The position numbers and the translations under genes are program-made. A model generated the notes under the pieces. It saw nothing but the letters and a program-made list of their open reading frames with translations. It was not told the DNA's origin and did not search any database. From an uncultured Clostridia bacterium (GTDB lineage: Bacteria > Bacillota > Clostridia > Oscillospirales > Ruminococcaceae), in the NCBI GenBank assembly GCA_947627235.1, contig CANQVG010000002.1, positions 50,806 through 114,805 of the forward strand: a stretch of DNA of 64,000 nt. Reading direction: 5' to 3'. Below, piece after piece: positions 55,501 to 62,623 of the stretch (its first letter is position 1; every line of letters starts with the position of its first letter).

Positions 55501-56827
55501 CACCGTCGCCGATAAGACCGCTTACGGCTACGTTATGAAGTACCTCGAGGAACACGGCAAGACCGTCGGCAACGCCGAGATTTCCCGTCTTACCAAGGGG
55601 TGTACCGGCATTAAACGCACTACCGGTCAGCACCCGGGCGGAATGGTGGTTATTCCGTCGGAATACGAGGTTTACGACTTCACTCCCGTACAGCACCCGG
55701 CAGAAAAGACGGATTCGGATATAATCACTACTCACTTTGACTTCAACTCTCTGCATGATACCATTCTCAAGCTCGATGAGCTCGGACACGATGTTCCGAC
55801 GATATACAAATATCTTGAAGACCTTACGGGTCTGAAAATCACCGATACGCCGATGAGCGATGAAAAAGTCTATTCGCTGTTCACTTCGCCCGAGGCGCTC
55901 GGAGTGACCGAGGAGGAGTTGGGCTGGTCTAATGGTACACTTGCCATTCCCGAGATGGGTACTCCGAACACGCGTGATATGCTGCGCGAGACAAAGCCGA
56001 AGCGCTTTGCCGACCTCTTGCAGATATCCGGACTTTCCCACGGAACCGACGTGTGGCAGGGCAACGCGCGCGATCTCATCAACAACGGCACCTGTACGAT
56101 AGACCAGGTCATCGGCACGCGCGACAGCATAATGACATATCTTATCTACCACGGGGTAGAGGAGAGTCTGTCGTTCAAGATAATGGAGATAGTCCGAAAG
56201 GGCAACGCGCCCAAGCTCCTGACCGACGAGATGAAGCAGACTATGCGTGACCATGACGTTCCCGAGTGGTATATCGAGAGCTGTATGAAGATAAAATACA
56301 TGTTCCCGAAGGCTCACGCGGCTGCGTATGTAATCGCGGCAATAAGGCTCGCGTGGTTCAAAGTATACCGTCCGCTCGAATTTTACGCGGCGATATTTAC
56401 GGTCCGTGGCGAAGATTTCGACGCCGAGACCGCAATCAAAGGAAAGCTCGCTGCAAGATACAAGATAGACGAGCTTCAGCAGATGGGCAAGGAGCGTACC
56501 GCAAAGGATACGGGCACTATGGAAACTCTGCTTATAATCAACGAAATGCTCTGCCGCGGCTACGAATTTCTGCCTATAGATATCTACAAGTCACATGCTA
56601 CGGTTTATAAAATAGAGGACGGAAAGCTCAGGCTTCCGTTCATATCGCTCTCCGGCGTGGGTGAAAAGGCTGCGAAGGCGCTCTATGCCGCCGCGCAGAA
56701 GGGGAGCTTTGTATCGGTCGAGGAGTTTGCGCTTGAGTCCGGGGTATCCAAGACTGTCATTGAGCAGCTTGCGTCGCTCGGGGCTTTCGGCGATATGCCC
56801 GAGACTTCCCAGATGACTTTATTCTGA
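52505..56827 (+). CDS. polC: DNA polymerase III PolC-type
   Basis: Main replicative polymerase of low-GC Gram-positives, 1440 residues. An N-terminal domain with a proline run (PPPPPPPTG) leads to an OB fold (about 236-320), a PHP domain ([13 protein letters not shown]), and an inserted proofreading exonuclease ([20 protein letters not shown] near 427). The palm region follows: zinc-binding CPKCHHSEF...CPECG near 912, catalytic [12 protein letters not shown] near 965 and [14 protein letters not shown]. The C-terminus has FPKAHAAAY and a helix-hairpin-helix region. It ends the pyrH-polC string. Confidence 0.97.
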   Translation: MEKRVADFFAAYIGSIPESVCDGTIRRLAFSRDKTSIAVEVDFSYIVPFCDIRAFADVLKTNLGLREAYVVPKYPSELFSASAMPDIIEELKRRVPVNGFLDNADFEVSDGELKIDLKNGGEQLLRSAGFEDALSKIIYSHFSVRVTVALSGNLSVDSGEHLRIHDEMLEKLTPPPPPPPTGLGSQPKYESQAPMTEYSVDIPGTELESDAVAVMGREIRSDVPPANMAEINDKSGRVMVVGDVFDLNFRTTRDEKRMIITVLITDYKGSVTVKIIEQTKKAEAILDSLKIGQTLAVSGEVVFDSYDNDINIKPRDISIVKRVKKVDDAEVKRVELHCHTNMSVMDGISPVTDIVRRAYEWGMSAIAITDHGVVQSFPDAMYETDSIRKKGGEFKIIYGIEAYQVNDEVSVTVGPDSRELSDEFVVFDLETTGLSAANERIIEIGAVKVKDFTVVDRMNIFVDPERPIPGRIIELTNIRDDMVKGAPKESEALERFMEFCGDNPVLVAHNASFDTSFIKAAAERNGKAFSFTYIDTVPFSRAMLPNSSKHTLDAVAKVLGLGAFNHHRACDDAEVNANIFIVLSQRLLERDPSANVGNLNALLANGDINHLPTYHQIIIAKNKVGLKNLYKLVSYSNLNYYYKYPRIPKSELIKHRDGLIVGSACEAGELFRAVFQGKPWDELLEIAKFYDYLEIQPIGNNMFMLRNGSVSSVEQLQDFNRTIVKLGDELGIPVVATGDVHFLNKEDGIFRSILTSVMYADSDTQAPLYLKTTKEMLEEFSYLGEEKAYEVVVTNSNLIADMTDPELRAFPKGTFTPHIDGADEELTEICWRRAKEIYGDPLPDIVYKRLDKELTSIIEHGFAVLYVIAKRLVADSVAHGYQVGSRGSVGSSFVASMCGISEVNPLVPHYVCPKCHHSEFFTDGKYGSGFDLPPKNCPECGTDMHRDGHDIPFETFLGFHGDKSPDIDLNFSGDYQSSAHKFTEVLFGAENVFKAGTISTVADKTAYGYVMKYLEEHGKTVGNAEISRLTKGCTGIKRTTGQHPGGMVVIPSEYEVYDFTPVQHPAEKTDSDIITTHFDFNSLHDTILKLDELGHDVPTIYKYLEDLTGLKITDTPMSDEKVYSLFTSPEALGVTEEELGWSNGTLAIPEMGTPNTRDMLRETKPKRFADLLQISGLSHGTDVWQGNARDLINNGTCTIDQVIGTRDSIMTYLIYHGVEESLSFKIMEIVRKGNAPKLLTDEMKQTMRDHDVPEWYIESCMKIKYMFPKAHAAAYVIAAIRLAWFKVYRPLEFYAAIFTVRGEDFDAETAIKGKLAARYKIDELQQMGKERTAKDTGTMETLLIINEMLCRGYEFLPIDIYKSHATVYKIEDGKLRLPFISLSGVGEKAAKALYAAAQKGSFVSVEEFALESGVSKTVIEQLASLGAFGDMPETSQMTLF

Positions 56828-56918
56828 CTTCGTCCGTTTTTGAAGTAACTATTCCGTCCCCGTCTGAATAATATGTAGAGAAGTTTTAGAACTTTAATAC
56901 TTATTCAGGAGGATTCAT

Positions 56919-57704
56919 ATGGCAGAATTTGCTAACAATCCGTACGGCTTCAAAGAAGCGGTTACGATTCAGGCCGAACGCGTATTCGATAGCTGCTCAG
57001 ACCGCGACTGCCTTGAGGATTTAGAGGTAGTATTTCCGGACTTCGAGTCAAATCAGCTTGTAAATGAAGCGGCGTATGCTAAAGCTCGCTGCTGCGAGGT
57101 CACGAGCGCCTATTTCTCGATTGAGCCTATCCAGTTCAACAAGGGCTTTTATTCGGTGGATATTACTTACACCTTCAACATCGAAGTAGAGCTTTCGACA
57201 AGCACTTCGGCAGCCGTTCCTACCAACGTGGTCAACGGCACGGCAGCGTTTACGAAAAAAGTAATACTCTACGGCAGTGAGGGCGGCACCAAGCTCTTCA
57301 CCTCTGAGGACAACGGAGCAGTCACCCAGAACGGCTGCTGCTACAACAACCCGCCGCGTGCTACGGTAGCGGTTGCCGACCCGATAGTTCTCGGTCTGAG
57401 GCTTGTTACTATTCCCGCGTTCAGCGCCTGCACCGACGCCACCTGCGATTCGGCGGTCACTGTTCCGTCTCGCAAGATGATCTGTGTGACTCTCGGAATG
57501 TTCTCTATTGTTTCTCTTTCGAGAAGCGTTCCGGTGATGGTTCCCTCGTTTGACTATGAGGTTCCGTCAAAAGAATGCACTTCGTCTACCGAAAGTCCCT
57601 GCGAGCTGTTCGACAAAATAAGCTTCCCGACGAGCGAGTTTTTCCCCAAGGGTCTTGAAGACGCTGCGGGCGGCTGCGGCTGTTCAAACTGCGACAGCAA
57701 CTGA
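56919..57704 (+). CDS. Cysteine-rich protein of unknown function
   Basis: A 261-residue protein with about 17 cysteines, often paired (FDSCSDRDCLEDL, ARCCEVTS, NGCCYNNPP, CTDATCDS). It ends GGCGCSNCDSN. There is no signal peptide or membrane helix. Beta-strand-like alternation dominates (YSVDITYTFNIEVELS). The start MAEFANNPYGFKEAVTIQAE follows AGGAGG by seven bases. The composition suggests a metal-binding or disulfide-linked structural protein, possibly of the spore surface; this is inference. It stands alone between polC and the YmxH-like gene. Confidence 0.8.
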   Translation: MAEFANNPYGFKEAVTIQAERVFDSCSDRDCLEDLEVVFPDFESNQLVNEAAYAKARCCEVTSAYFSIEPIQFNKGFYSVDITYTFNIEVELSTSTSAAVPTNVVNGTAAFTKKVILYGSEGGTKLFTSEDNGAVTQNGCCYNNPPRATVAVADPIVLGLRLVTIPAFSACTDATCDSAVTVPSRKMICVTLGMFSIVSLSRSVPVMVPSFDYEVPSKECTSSTESPCELFDKISFPTSEFFPKGLEDAAGGCGCSNCDSN

Positions 57705-57755
57705 CGGAATTTATTGACATGGGATAATCCGGTCAGGCACTTATAAAATCTATCG

Positions 57756-57780
57756 CCCCGTCATATATTTTGACGGGGTG
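57756..57780 (+). promoter_or_regulatory. Hairpin covering the ribosome site of the YmxH-like gene
   Basis: CCCCGTCA (57756-57763) pairs perfectly with TGACGGGG (57771-57778) across a 7-base loop. The 3' arm contains the only ribosome site (GGGGTG, eight bases before ATG 57789), so folding should hide it. No T-run follows, so it is not an ordinary terminator. Confidence 0.6.
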
Positions 57781-57788
57781 ATAAATTC

Positions 57789-58082
57789 ATGCTGTGTACA
57801 CTGTCTGATTTGAGAAGAAAAGAAATAGTCGACACAAAAACGGGAACCATTCTCGGCAGGGCGGACGACATCAGTTTTGACACCGAGACCGCCGAGATAA
57901 GTTCGATGATAGTCTACGGCAGACCGAAGCTGTTCGGTTTTCTGGGGCGCGACAGCGACCTTTCGGTGAAATTTGAGGACATAAGCCTCATCGGAAAGGA
58001 CGCGATTTTAGTCACCGCGTCGGAATACCTGCCGCGGGAGGACGGAAACAGCGACCGTAAGGAAGAAAAATTCGGTTTTTGA
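57789..58082 (+). CDS. YlmC/YmxH family PRC-barrel protein
   Basis: A 97-residue PRC-barrel-like protein typical of spore formers; B. subtilis YlmC and YmxH are relatives of unclear function. It has LCTLSDLRRKEIVDTKTG, ADDISFDTETAEISSMIVYG and VKFEDISLIGKDAILV. A stop-overlapping A/T palindrome follows, but no good terminator. Confidence 0.85.
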   Translation: MLCTLSDLRRKEIVDTKTGTILGRADDISFDTETAEISSMIVYGRPKLFGFLGRDSDLSVKFEDISLIGKDAILVTASEYLPREDGNSDRKEEKFGF

Positions 58083-58102
58083 GAAAAATTTCTCAAAAAG
58101 AC

Positions 58103-58131
58103 TTGCTTTTTTTCCCGAAGCGTGTTATAAT
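58103..58131 (+). promoter_or_regulatory. rpsB promoter
   Basis: TTGCTT (58103-58108), a 17-base spacer and TATAAT (58126-58131). Transcription would start near 58138, leaving a leader of about 105 bases. Confidence 0.85.
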
Positions 58132-58148
58132 GCATCGGTAATTCGCAC

Positions 58149-58190
58149 GCATGCTCTTTTGCAGAGGTCGCCGGACTCCGGCGTGTATGC
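58149..58190 (+). promoter_or_regulatory. Structured rpsB leader, candidate autoregulatory RNA
   Basis: GCATGC (58149-58154) closes with GTATGC (58185-58190). Inside lie CTCT-TTTGC-AGAG (58154-58166, sharing one base with the outer stem) and the perfect CGCCGG-ACT-CCGGCG (58169-58183). The result is a compact three-way shape just upstream of the S2 gene. Ribosomal protein operons often use such leaders for feedback. I do not match it to a named family. Confidence 0.5.
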
Positions 58191-58243
58191 AAGCCAAGGG
58201 CGGCGGAGGATAACAATAAATAACCAAACAGGAGGTTACTGCA

Positions 58244-58981
58244 ATGTCAGTAGTATCAATGAAGCAGCTTCTCGAAGCGGGCGTCCATTTCGGACACCAG
58301 ACGAGAAGATGGAATCCGAAGATGGCACCTTACATCTTCACAGAAAGAAACGGCATCTATATCATCGACCTTCAGAAGACGGTCCGCAAGCTTGAGGAAG
58401 CTTACATGTTCGTCCGTGACCTGTCTGCCGAGGGAGGAGAAATCCTCTTTGTAGGCACCAAGAAGCAGGCGGGCGATTCTATCCGTGAGGAAGCCCTCAG
58501 AGCTAACGCGCACTATGTCAACGCCCGTTGGCTCGGCGGTATGATGACCAACTTCAAGACCATTCAGACAAGAATCAAGAGGCTCGAGCAGCTCCACAAG
58601 ATGGAGACCGACGGAACCTTTGACCTTCTTCCCAAGAAGGAAGTTGTCAAGCTCCAGCTCGAAATCGAGAAGCTTGAAAAATATCTCGGCGGCATCAAGA
58701 ATATGCAGAAGCTCCCTGCGGCTCTGTTTATCGTAGACCCCAAGAGGGAGAAGATAGCAGTATCCGAGGCGAGAAAGCTCGGTATTCCCGTTGTTGCGAT
58801 TGTCGATACCAACTGCGACCCCGATGAGGTCGACTATGTTATCCCCGGCAACGACGATGCTATCCGCGCTGTCAAGCTCATCTCCGGCGCCATCGCAGAC
58901 GCTATTATTGAAGGACGTCAGGGCGAGACTTCGGCACCCGCCGAGGAGGAGACCGCTCCCGTCGAGGAGACCGAGGAGTAA
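58244..58981 (+). CDS. rpsB: 30S ribosomal protein S2
   Basis: A 245-residue S2: [73 protein letters not shown] and [17 protein letters not shown]. The acidic C-terminal tail ([12 protein letters not shown]) is longer than in E. coli. ATG 58244 follows AGGAGG. It is paired with tsf as usual, but here it lies after polC rather than before pyrH. Confidence 0.97.
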   Translation: MSVVSMKQLLEAGVHFGHQTRRWNPKMAPYIFTERNGIYIIDLQKTVRKLEEAYMFVRDLSAEGGEILFVGTKKQAGDSIREEALRANAHYVNARWLGGMMTNFKTIQTRIKRLEQLHKMETDGTFDLLPKKEVVKLQLEIEKLEKYLGGIKNMQKLPAALFIVDPKREKIAVSEARKLGIPVVAIVDTNCDPDEVDYVIPGNDDAIRAVKLISGAIADAIIEGRQGETSAPAEEETAPVEETEE

Positions 58982-59050
58982 TCAGTAAACTCAGGGGGGC
59001 AGGGCAAAACCTGCCCCGAATCGAAATAAAACCGAAAGGATGTAAACTTT

Positions 59051-59962
59051 ATGGCAAATATTACCGCTAAGGACGTTTCGACTCTCCGCGAGAGAACCGG
59101 CGTCGGTATGATGGACTGCAAAAAGGCGCTTGTCGAGGCTGACGGCGACTTTGAAAAGGCTATAGTTATTCTCCGTGAAAAGGGTCTTGCCACTCAGGCA
59201 AAGAAAGCAGGCAGAGTTGCCGCCGAGGGACTTGTCATCGCGGCTGTAGAGGGAAATGTCGGCGCTATCGTCGAGGTCAACTCCGAGACCGACTTTGTCG
59301 CCAACACCGACGATTTCAAGAACTTTGTAAACACCGTCGTAAAGACGGTTATCGAGACTAACCCTGCCGATGTCGAGGCACTGAAAGCCGCCAAGGCTTC
59401 CGGCTCCGACATGACCGTCAACGAAGAGCTTCAGGAGCTCTTCCTCAAAATCAGAGAAAATATCCAGATCCGCAGATTTGCCCGTCTTGAGGGAACACTC
59501 GTTTCCTATGTTCATGGCGGCGGCAGAATAGGCGTTCTCGTCAAGCTCGACACCGACCTCGGTGATAAGGCTCTTGTCTGCGGCAAGGACGTCGCGCTTC
59601 AGGTTGCGTCTATGAACGCATCGTATCTTGATCGCGACCACGTTCCCGCCGAAGTTCTCGAGGGCGAGAAGAAGATAATGCTCGCTCAGATGGCAGAGGA
59701 TCCCAAGATGAAGGGCAAGCCCGAGCAGGTTCTCGCAAAGATTGTAGAGGGCAAGATCGGCAAGTATTACAGTGAAAACTGCCTCGTCGATCAGGAATTC
59801 ATCAAGGACGGCGACCTGACCGTCGGCAAGTATGTCGATAAGTGCGCCAAAGAACTTGGCGGCAGCATCAAGGTAGCCGAGTATGTCCGCTATGAGCGCG
59901 GCGAAGGCATCGCAAAGAGAGAAGATAACTTTGCGGATGAAGTCGCTTCGATGGTCAAGTAA
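59051..59962 (+). CDS. tsf: Elongation factor Ts
   Basis: Nucleotide exchange factor for EF-Tu. The 303-residue product has ITAKDVSTLRERTGVGMMDC, KKALVEADGDFEKAI, VNSETDFVANTDDF (the TDFV contact motif) and YVHGGGRIGVLVKL. AAAGGA precedes ATG 59051. Confidence 0.97.
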   Translation: MANITAKDVSTLRERTGVGMMDCKKALVEADGDFEKAIVILREKGLATQAKKAGRVAAEGLVIAAVEGNVGAIVEVNSETDFVANTDDFKNFVNTVVKTVIETNPADVEALKAAKASGSDMTVNEELQELFLKIRENIQIRRFARLEGTLVSYVHGGGRIGVLVKLDTDLGDKALVCGKDVALQVASMNASYLDRDHVPAEVLEGEKKIMLAQMAEDPKMKGKPEQVLAKIVEGKIGKYYSENCLVDQEFIKDGDLTVGKYVDKCAKELGGSIKVAEYVRYERGEGIAKREDNFADEVASMVK

Positions 59963-59978
59963 TTTCAGTTCATATGTG

Positions 59979-60007
59979 ACGGCGCCCCTATTCGGAGCGC
60001 CGTTTTC
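59979..60007 (+). terminator. Terminator after tsf
   Basis: ACGGCGC (59979-59985) pairs with GCGCCGT (59997-60003), then TTTCATT. The T-run is short, so read-through into rsmA is possible. Confidence 0.6.
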
Positions 60008-60031
60008 ATTGATAGAAAAAGAGGTGATAAA

Positions 60032-60901
60032 ATGCAGAATCTCCACGACCCTGCGGTCATAAAATCGCTGCTTGCGCGTCACGGGTTTACTTTTTCAAAA
60101 AAGCTCGGTCAGAATTTTCTGATAAATCCGACTGTCTGTCCGCGCATAGCCGAGCTTGGAAACGCTCGCGAGGGGAGCGGCATAATCGAGATAGGACCCG
60201 GCATCGGAGTTCTCACAAACGAGCTGTGCAAGTGTGCGGATAAAGTTGTCGCTATAGAGCTTGACAGCCGTCTCATTCCGATACTCGGCGAAACGCTTTC
60301 GGAGCATCGGAACCTAAAAGTTGTCAACGCCGATGTCCTTGACCTCGATTTACGTAGACTGATAGCCGAGGAATTTGAGGGACTTGAGGTCTCGGTGTGC
60401 GCGAATCTGCCCTACTATATCACCTCGCCTATAATTATGAAGCTTTTGGAGGACAGGCTGCCAATCCGAACAATAACGACTATGGTTCAGCGCGAAGCGG
60501 CGGCGCGTCTCTGTGCGCCTCTCGGAAGCAGAGAAGCGGGTGCGGTTACAGTCGCTGTGGAGTTTTACAGCGAGGCAAAAAAGCTGTTCGATGTCTCCCG
60601 CGGAAGCTTTATGCCCTCGCCGCAGGTCGACAGTTCGGTGATACAGCTCAGTATCCGTGAAAACACGCCGGACGTGCCTAACGAAGCTCTTTTCTTCCGC
60701 ATAGTTAGAGGTATATTCACTTTACGGCGGAAGACGATTTTAAACGCGCTGAGCGGTTCTATGGGAATAGACAAGCCGACTGCCTCTCGTGTGCTTGAAC
60801 GCGCCGGTATCGAGCCGGTGCGCCGTCCCGAGGAGCTTGATATGTCAAAGCTCACGGCTCTGTGTCGGGCGTATATCGCTGAAACAGTGTGCCTCGACTA
60901 A
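60032..60901 (+). CDS. rsmA: 16S rRNA dimethyladenosine methyltransferase
   Basis: Dimethylates two adenosines near the 3' end of 16S rRNA. The 289-residue KsgA family product has KKLGQNFLINPTV, IEIGPGIGVLTNELC (SAM site), VVAIELDSRLIP, NADVLDLDL and the catalytic NLPYYITSPIIMKLLE. GAGGTGA precedes ATG 60032. Confidence 0.96.
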   Translation: MQNLHDPAVIKSLLARHGFTFSKKLGQNFLINPTVCPRIAELGNAREGSGIIEIGPGIGVLTNELCKCADKVVAIELDSRLIPILGETLSEHRNLKVVNADVLDLDLRRLIAEEFEGLEVSVCANLPYYITSPIIMKLLEDRLPIRTITTMVQREAAARLCAPLGSREAGAVTVAVEFYSEAKKLFDVSRGSFMPSPQVDSSVIQLSIRENTPDVPNEALFFRIVRGIFTLRRKTILNALSGSMGIDKPTASRVLERAGIEPVRRPEELDMSKLTALCRAYIAETVCLD

Positions 60902-60902
60902 C

Positions 60903-61026
60903 GCTTCGGTGAAAGTTTTGCTCATTTAAGGTCTGCGCCTCGGTGAGGCAAGCCCGCCGCGCTTCGCGCGTGGCGCGCCTTCGGCGCGCAGCCGCCCTGC
61001 GGGCGGCTCGGGCTCGCCCTCGAAGC
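60903..61026. repeat. GC-rich cluster of palindromes
   Basis: Directly after rsmA, four perfect hairpins follow in a row: GCCT/AGGC (60937-60949), CGCGC/GCGCG (60958-60970), GCGCGCC/GGCGCGC (60973-60989) and GCCGCCC/GGGCGGC (60991-61007). Loops are only 3-5 bases. The block is bounded by GCTTCG (60903-60908) and CGAAGC (61021-61026), which are themselves complementary. It is much richer in GC than its surroundings and resembles REP-type intergenic elements. I see one copy in the window. Confidence 0.65.
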
Positions 61027-61062
61027 ATATGCGCTGTAAAGACCGGTTTGTGCGGTGTACAC

Positions 61063-61091
61063 TTGACATTTCCGCTTTAAGGCACTATAAT
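61063..61091 (+). promoter_or_regulatory. asnS promoter
   Basis: TTGACA (61063-61068), a 17-base spacer and TATAAT (61086-61091). The leader is only about 30 bases, too short for a T-box. Confidence 0.9.
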
Positions 61092-61124
61092 ATTTCCTGT
61101 ATTTTTTTGAAAGGAGCGTCTCAA

Positions 61125-62513
61125 ATGAAATATTTGATTGACGAAATTTATAAAAGCGTCCGTGGTTTGGAGCCGAAGCAAGAGCTTTGCGGCGGCGCGG
61201 ACGTTACACTCGAGGGCTGGATAAGAACCAATCGCTCCTCGAACAAAATCGGTTTCATATCGTTAAGCGACGGTTCTTGCTTTTCCTACTGTCAAATAGT
61301 CTACGAGGAGGATAAACTCGCTAATTATGTGGATATCTCTAAGCTTCTCACCGGATGTTCAATCAAGGTGTCTGGAAAGCTCGTCATCACCGAGGGAGCA
61401 AAGCAGCCCTTTGAGATCAATGCTTCCGAAATAGAGCTTTTAGGCGACTGCGACGCTTCATATCCGATGCAGAAAAAGCGTCACAGCCTCGAATTTTTGC
61501 GCGAGATACCTCATCTCAGACCTCGCACAAACACCTTTATGGCGGTCTTCAAGATACGATCCGTGGTTTCGCAGTCGCTTCACGAATTCTTCCGCAAAAA
61601 CGGTTTTACCTATATCCACACCCCGATAATCACCGGCAATGACGCCGAGGGTGCCGGCGAGTGCTTTACCGTCACCACACGCAACGACGGCAATTATCAG
61701 GAGGACTTCTTCGGCAAACACGCCTGCCTGACCGTTTCGGGTCAGCTTCACGTCGAGCCGTTTGCGCTTTCGTTCGGAAAGGTCTACACCTTCGGCCCCA
61801 CATTCCGTGCCGAAAATTCCAACACACCGTATCACGCATCCGAGTTCTGGATGATAGAGCCGGAAATGGCTTTCTGCGACTTAAAGGGCGATATGGCGGT
61901 AATGGAGGCTATGCTCAAATATGTCATAAACGACGTCCTGACAAGCTGCCCCGACGAGCTGGAATTTCTTAACAGCTTTGTCGCCGAAAAGCACGACCTC
62001 ATAGAGAAGCTCAAGAGCGTTGTCAGCTCAGATTTTAAGGTCATAACCTATACCGAGGCGGTTGACGCGCTTATAGCGAGTGGTGAAAAATTTGAGAACC
62101 ACGTTTCATGGGGAATGGACTTCAACAAGGAACACGAAGTCTACATCTGCGAAAAGATAGCAAAGGGTCCCGTCTTCCTCATCGACTTCCCGAAGGATAT
62201 CAAGGCGTTTTATATGAAGCTCAACCCCGACGGCAAGACTGTCGCCGCCTGCGACCTTCTCGTGCCGGGCGTAGGAGAACTCATCGGCGGTTCGCAGCGC
62301 GAGGAGAGCTATGAAAAGCTCTCGGCGCGTATGGACGAGCTGAAAATGGAGCGTGAGACCCTCGAATGGTATCTCGATCTCAGGCGTTACGGCGGAGTGG
62401 TACATTCCGGCTTCGGGCTTGGGTTAGAGAGACTTCTGATGTATGTCACCGGCGTTGCGAATATCCGAGACGTTCAGGCCTATTCAAGGACGCCGAAGAA
62501 TCTCAAATTCTGA
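61125..62513 (+). CDS. asnS: Asparaginyl-tRNA synthetase
   Basis: Class IIb synthetase, 462 residues. An N-terminal OB fold binds the anticodon (VTLEGWIRTNRSSNKIGFIS). The catalytic core has motif 2 (TFGPTFRAENSNTPYHASEF, WMIEPEMAF) and motif 3 (GFGLGLERLLMYVTG). The YIHTPIITGNDAEGAGECF region and VTTRN fit asparagine rather than aspartate enzymes. I chose ATG 61125 after AAAGGAG. Confidence 0.96.
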   Translation: MKYLIDEIYKSVRGLEPKQELCGGADVTLEGWIRTNRSSNKIGFISLSDGSCFSYCQIVYEEDKLANYVDISKLLTGCSIKVSGKLVITEGAKQPFEINASEIELLGDCDASYPMQKKRHSLEFLREIPHLRPRTNTFMAVFKIRSVVSQSLHEFFRKNGFTYIHTPIITGNDAEGAGECFTVTTRNDGNYQEDFFGKHACLTVSGQLHVEPFALSFGKVYTFGPTFRAENSNTPYHASEFWMIEPEMAFCDLKGDMAVMEAMLKYVINDVLTSCPDELEFLNSFVAEKHDLIEKLKSVVSSDFKVITYTEAVDALIASGEKFENHVSWGMDFNKEHEVYICEKIAKGPVFLIDFPKDIKAFYMKLNPDGKTVAACDLLVPGVGELIGGSQREESYEKLSARMDELKMERETLEWYLDLRRYGGVVHSGFGLGLERLLMYVTGVANIRDVQAYSRTPKNLKF

Positions 62514-62533
62514 TGCTGAACAGATAAATTTAC

Positions 62534-62561
62534 GACCCGAGCCGTCCTCGGGTCTTTTTTT
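62534..62561 (+). terminator. Terminator after asnS
   Basis: GACCCGAG (62534-62541) and CTCGGGTC (62547-62554) pair perfectly, then seven Ts. Confidence 0.93.
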
Positions 62562-62623
62562 ACCGAACCGCCCCGCTTTTTACGCGACTATATGGGTGAA
62601 TATTCGATAGGGAGCTTCCAAAA

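Noticed and set aside
60903..61026. CRISPR array or rRNA/tRNA fragment in the GC-rich block
   Set aside because: No regular repeat-spacer pattern and no tRNA fold; the units are different hairpins.
61092..61124. T-box leader before asnS
   Set aside because: The leader is only about 30 bases and lacks a terminator or specifier structure.
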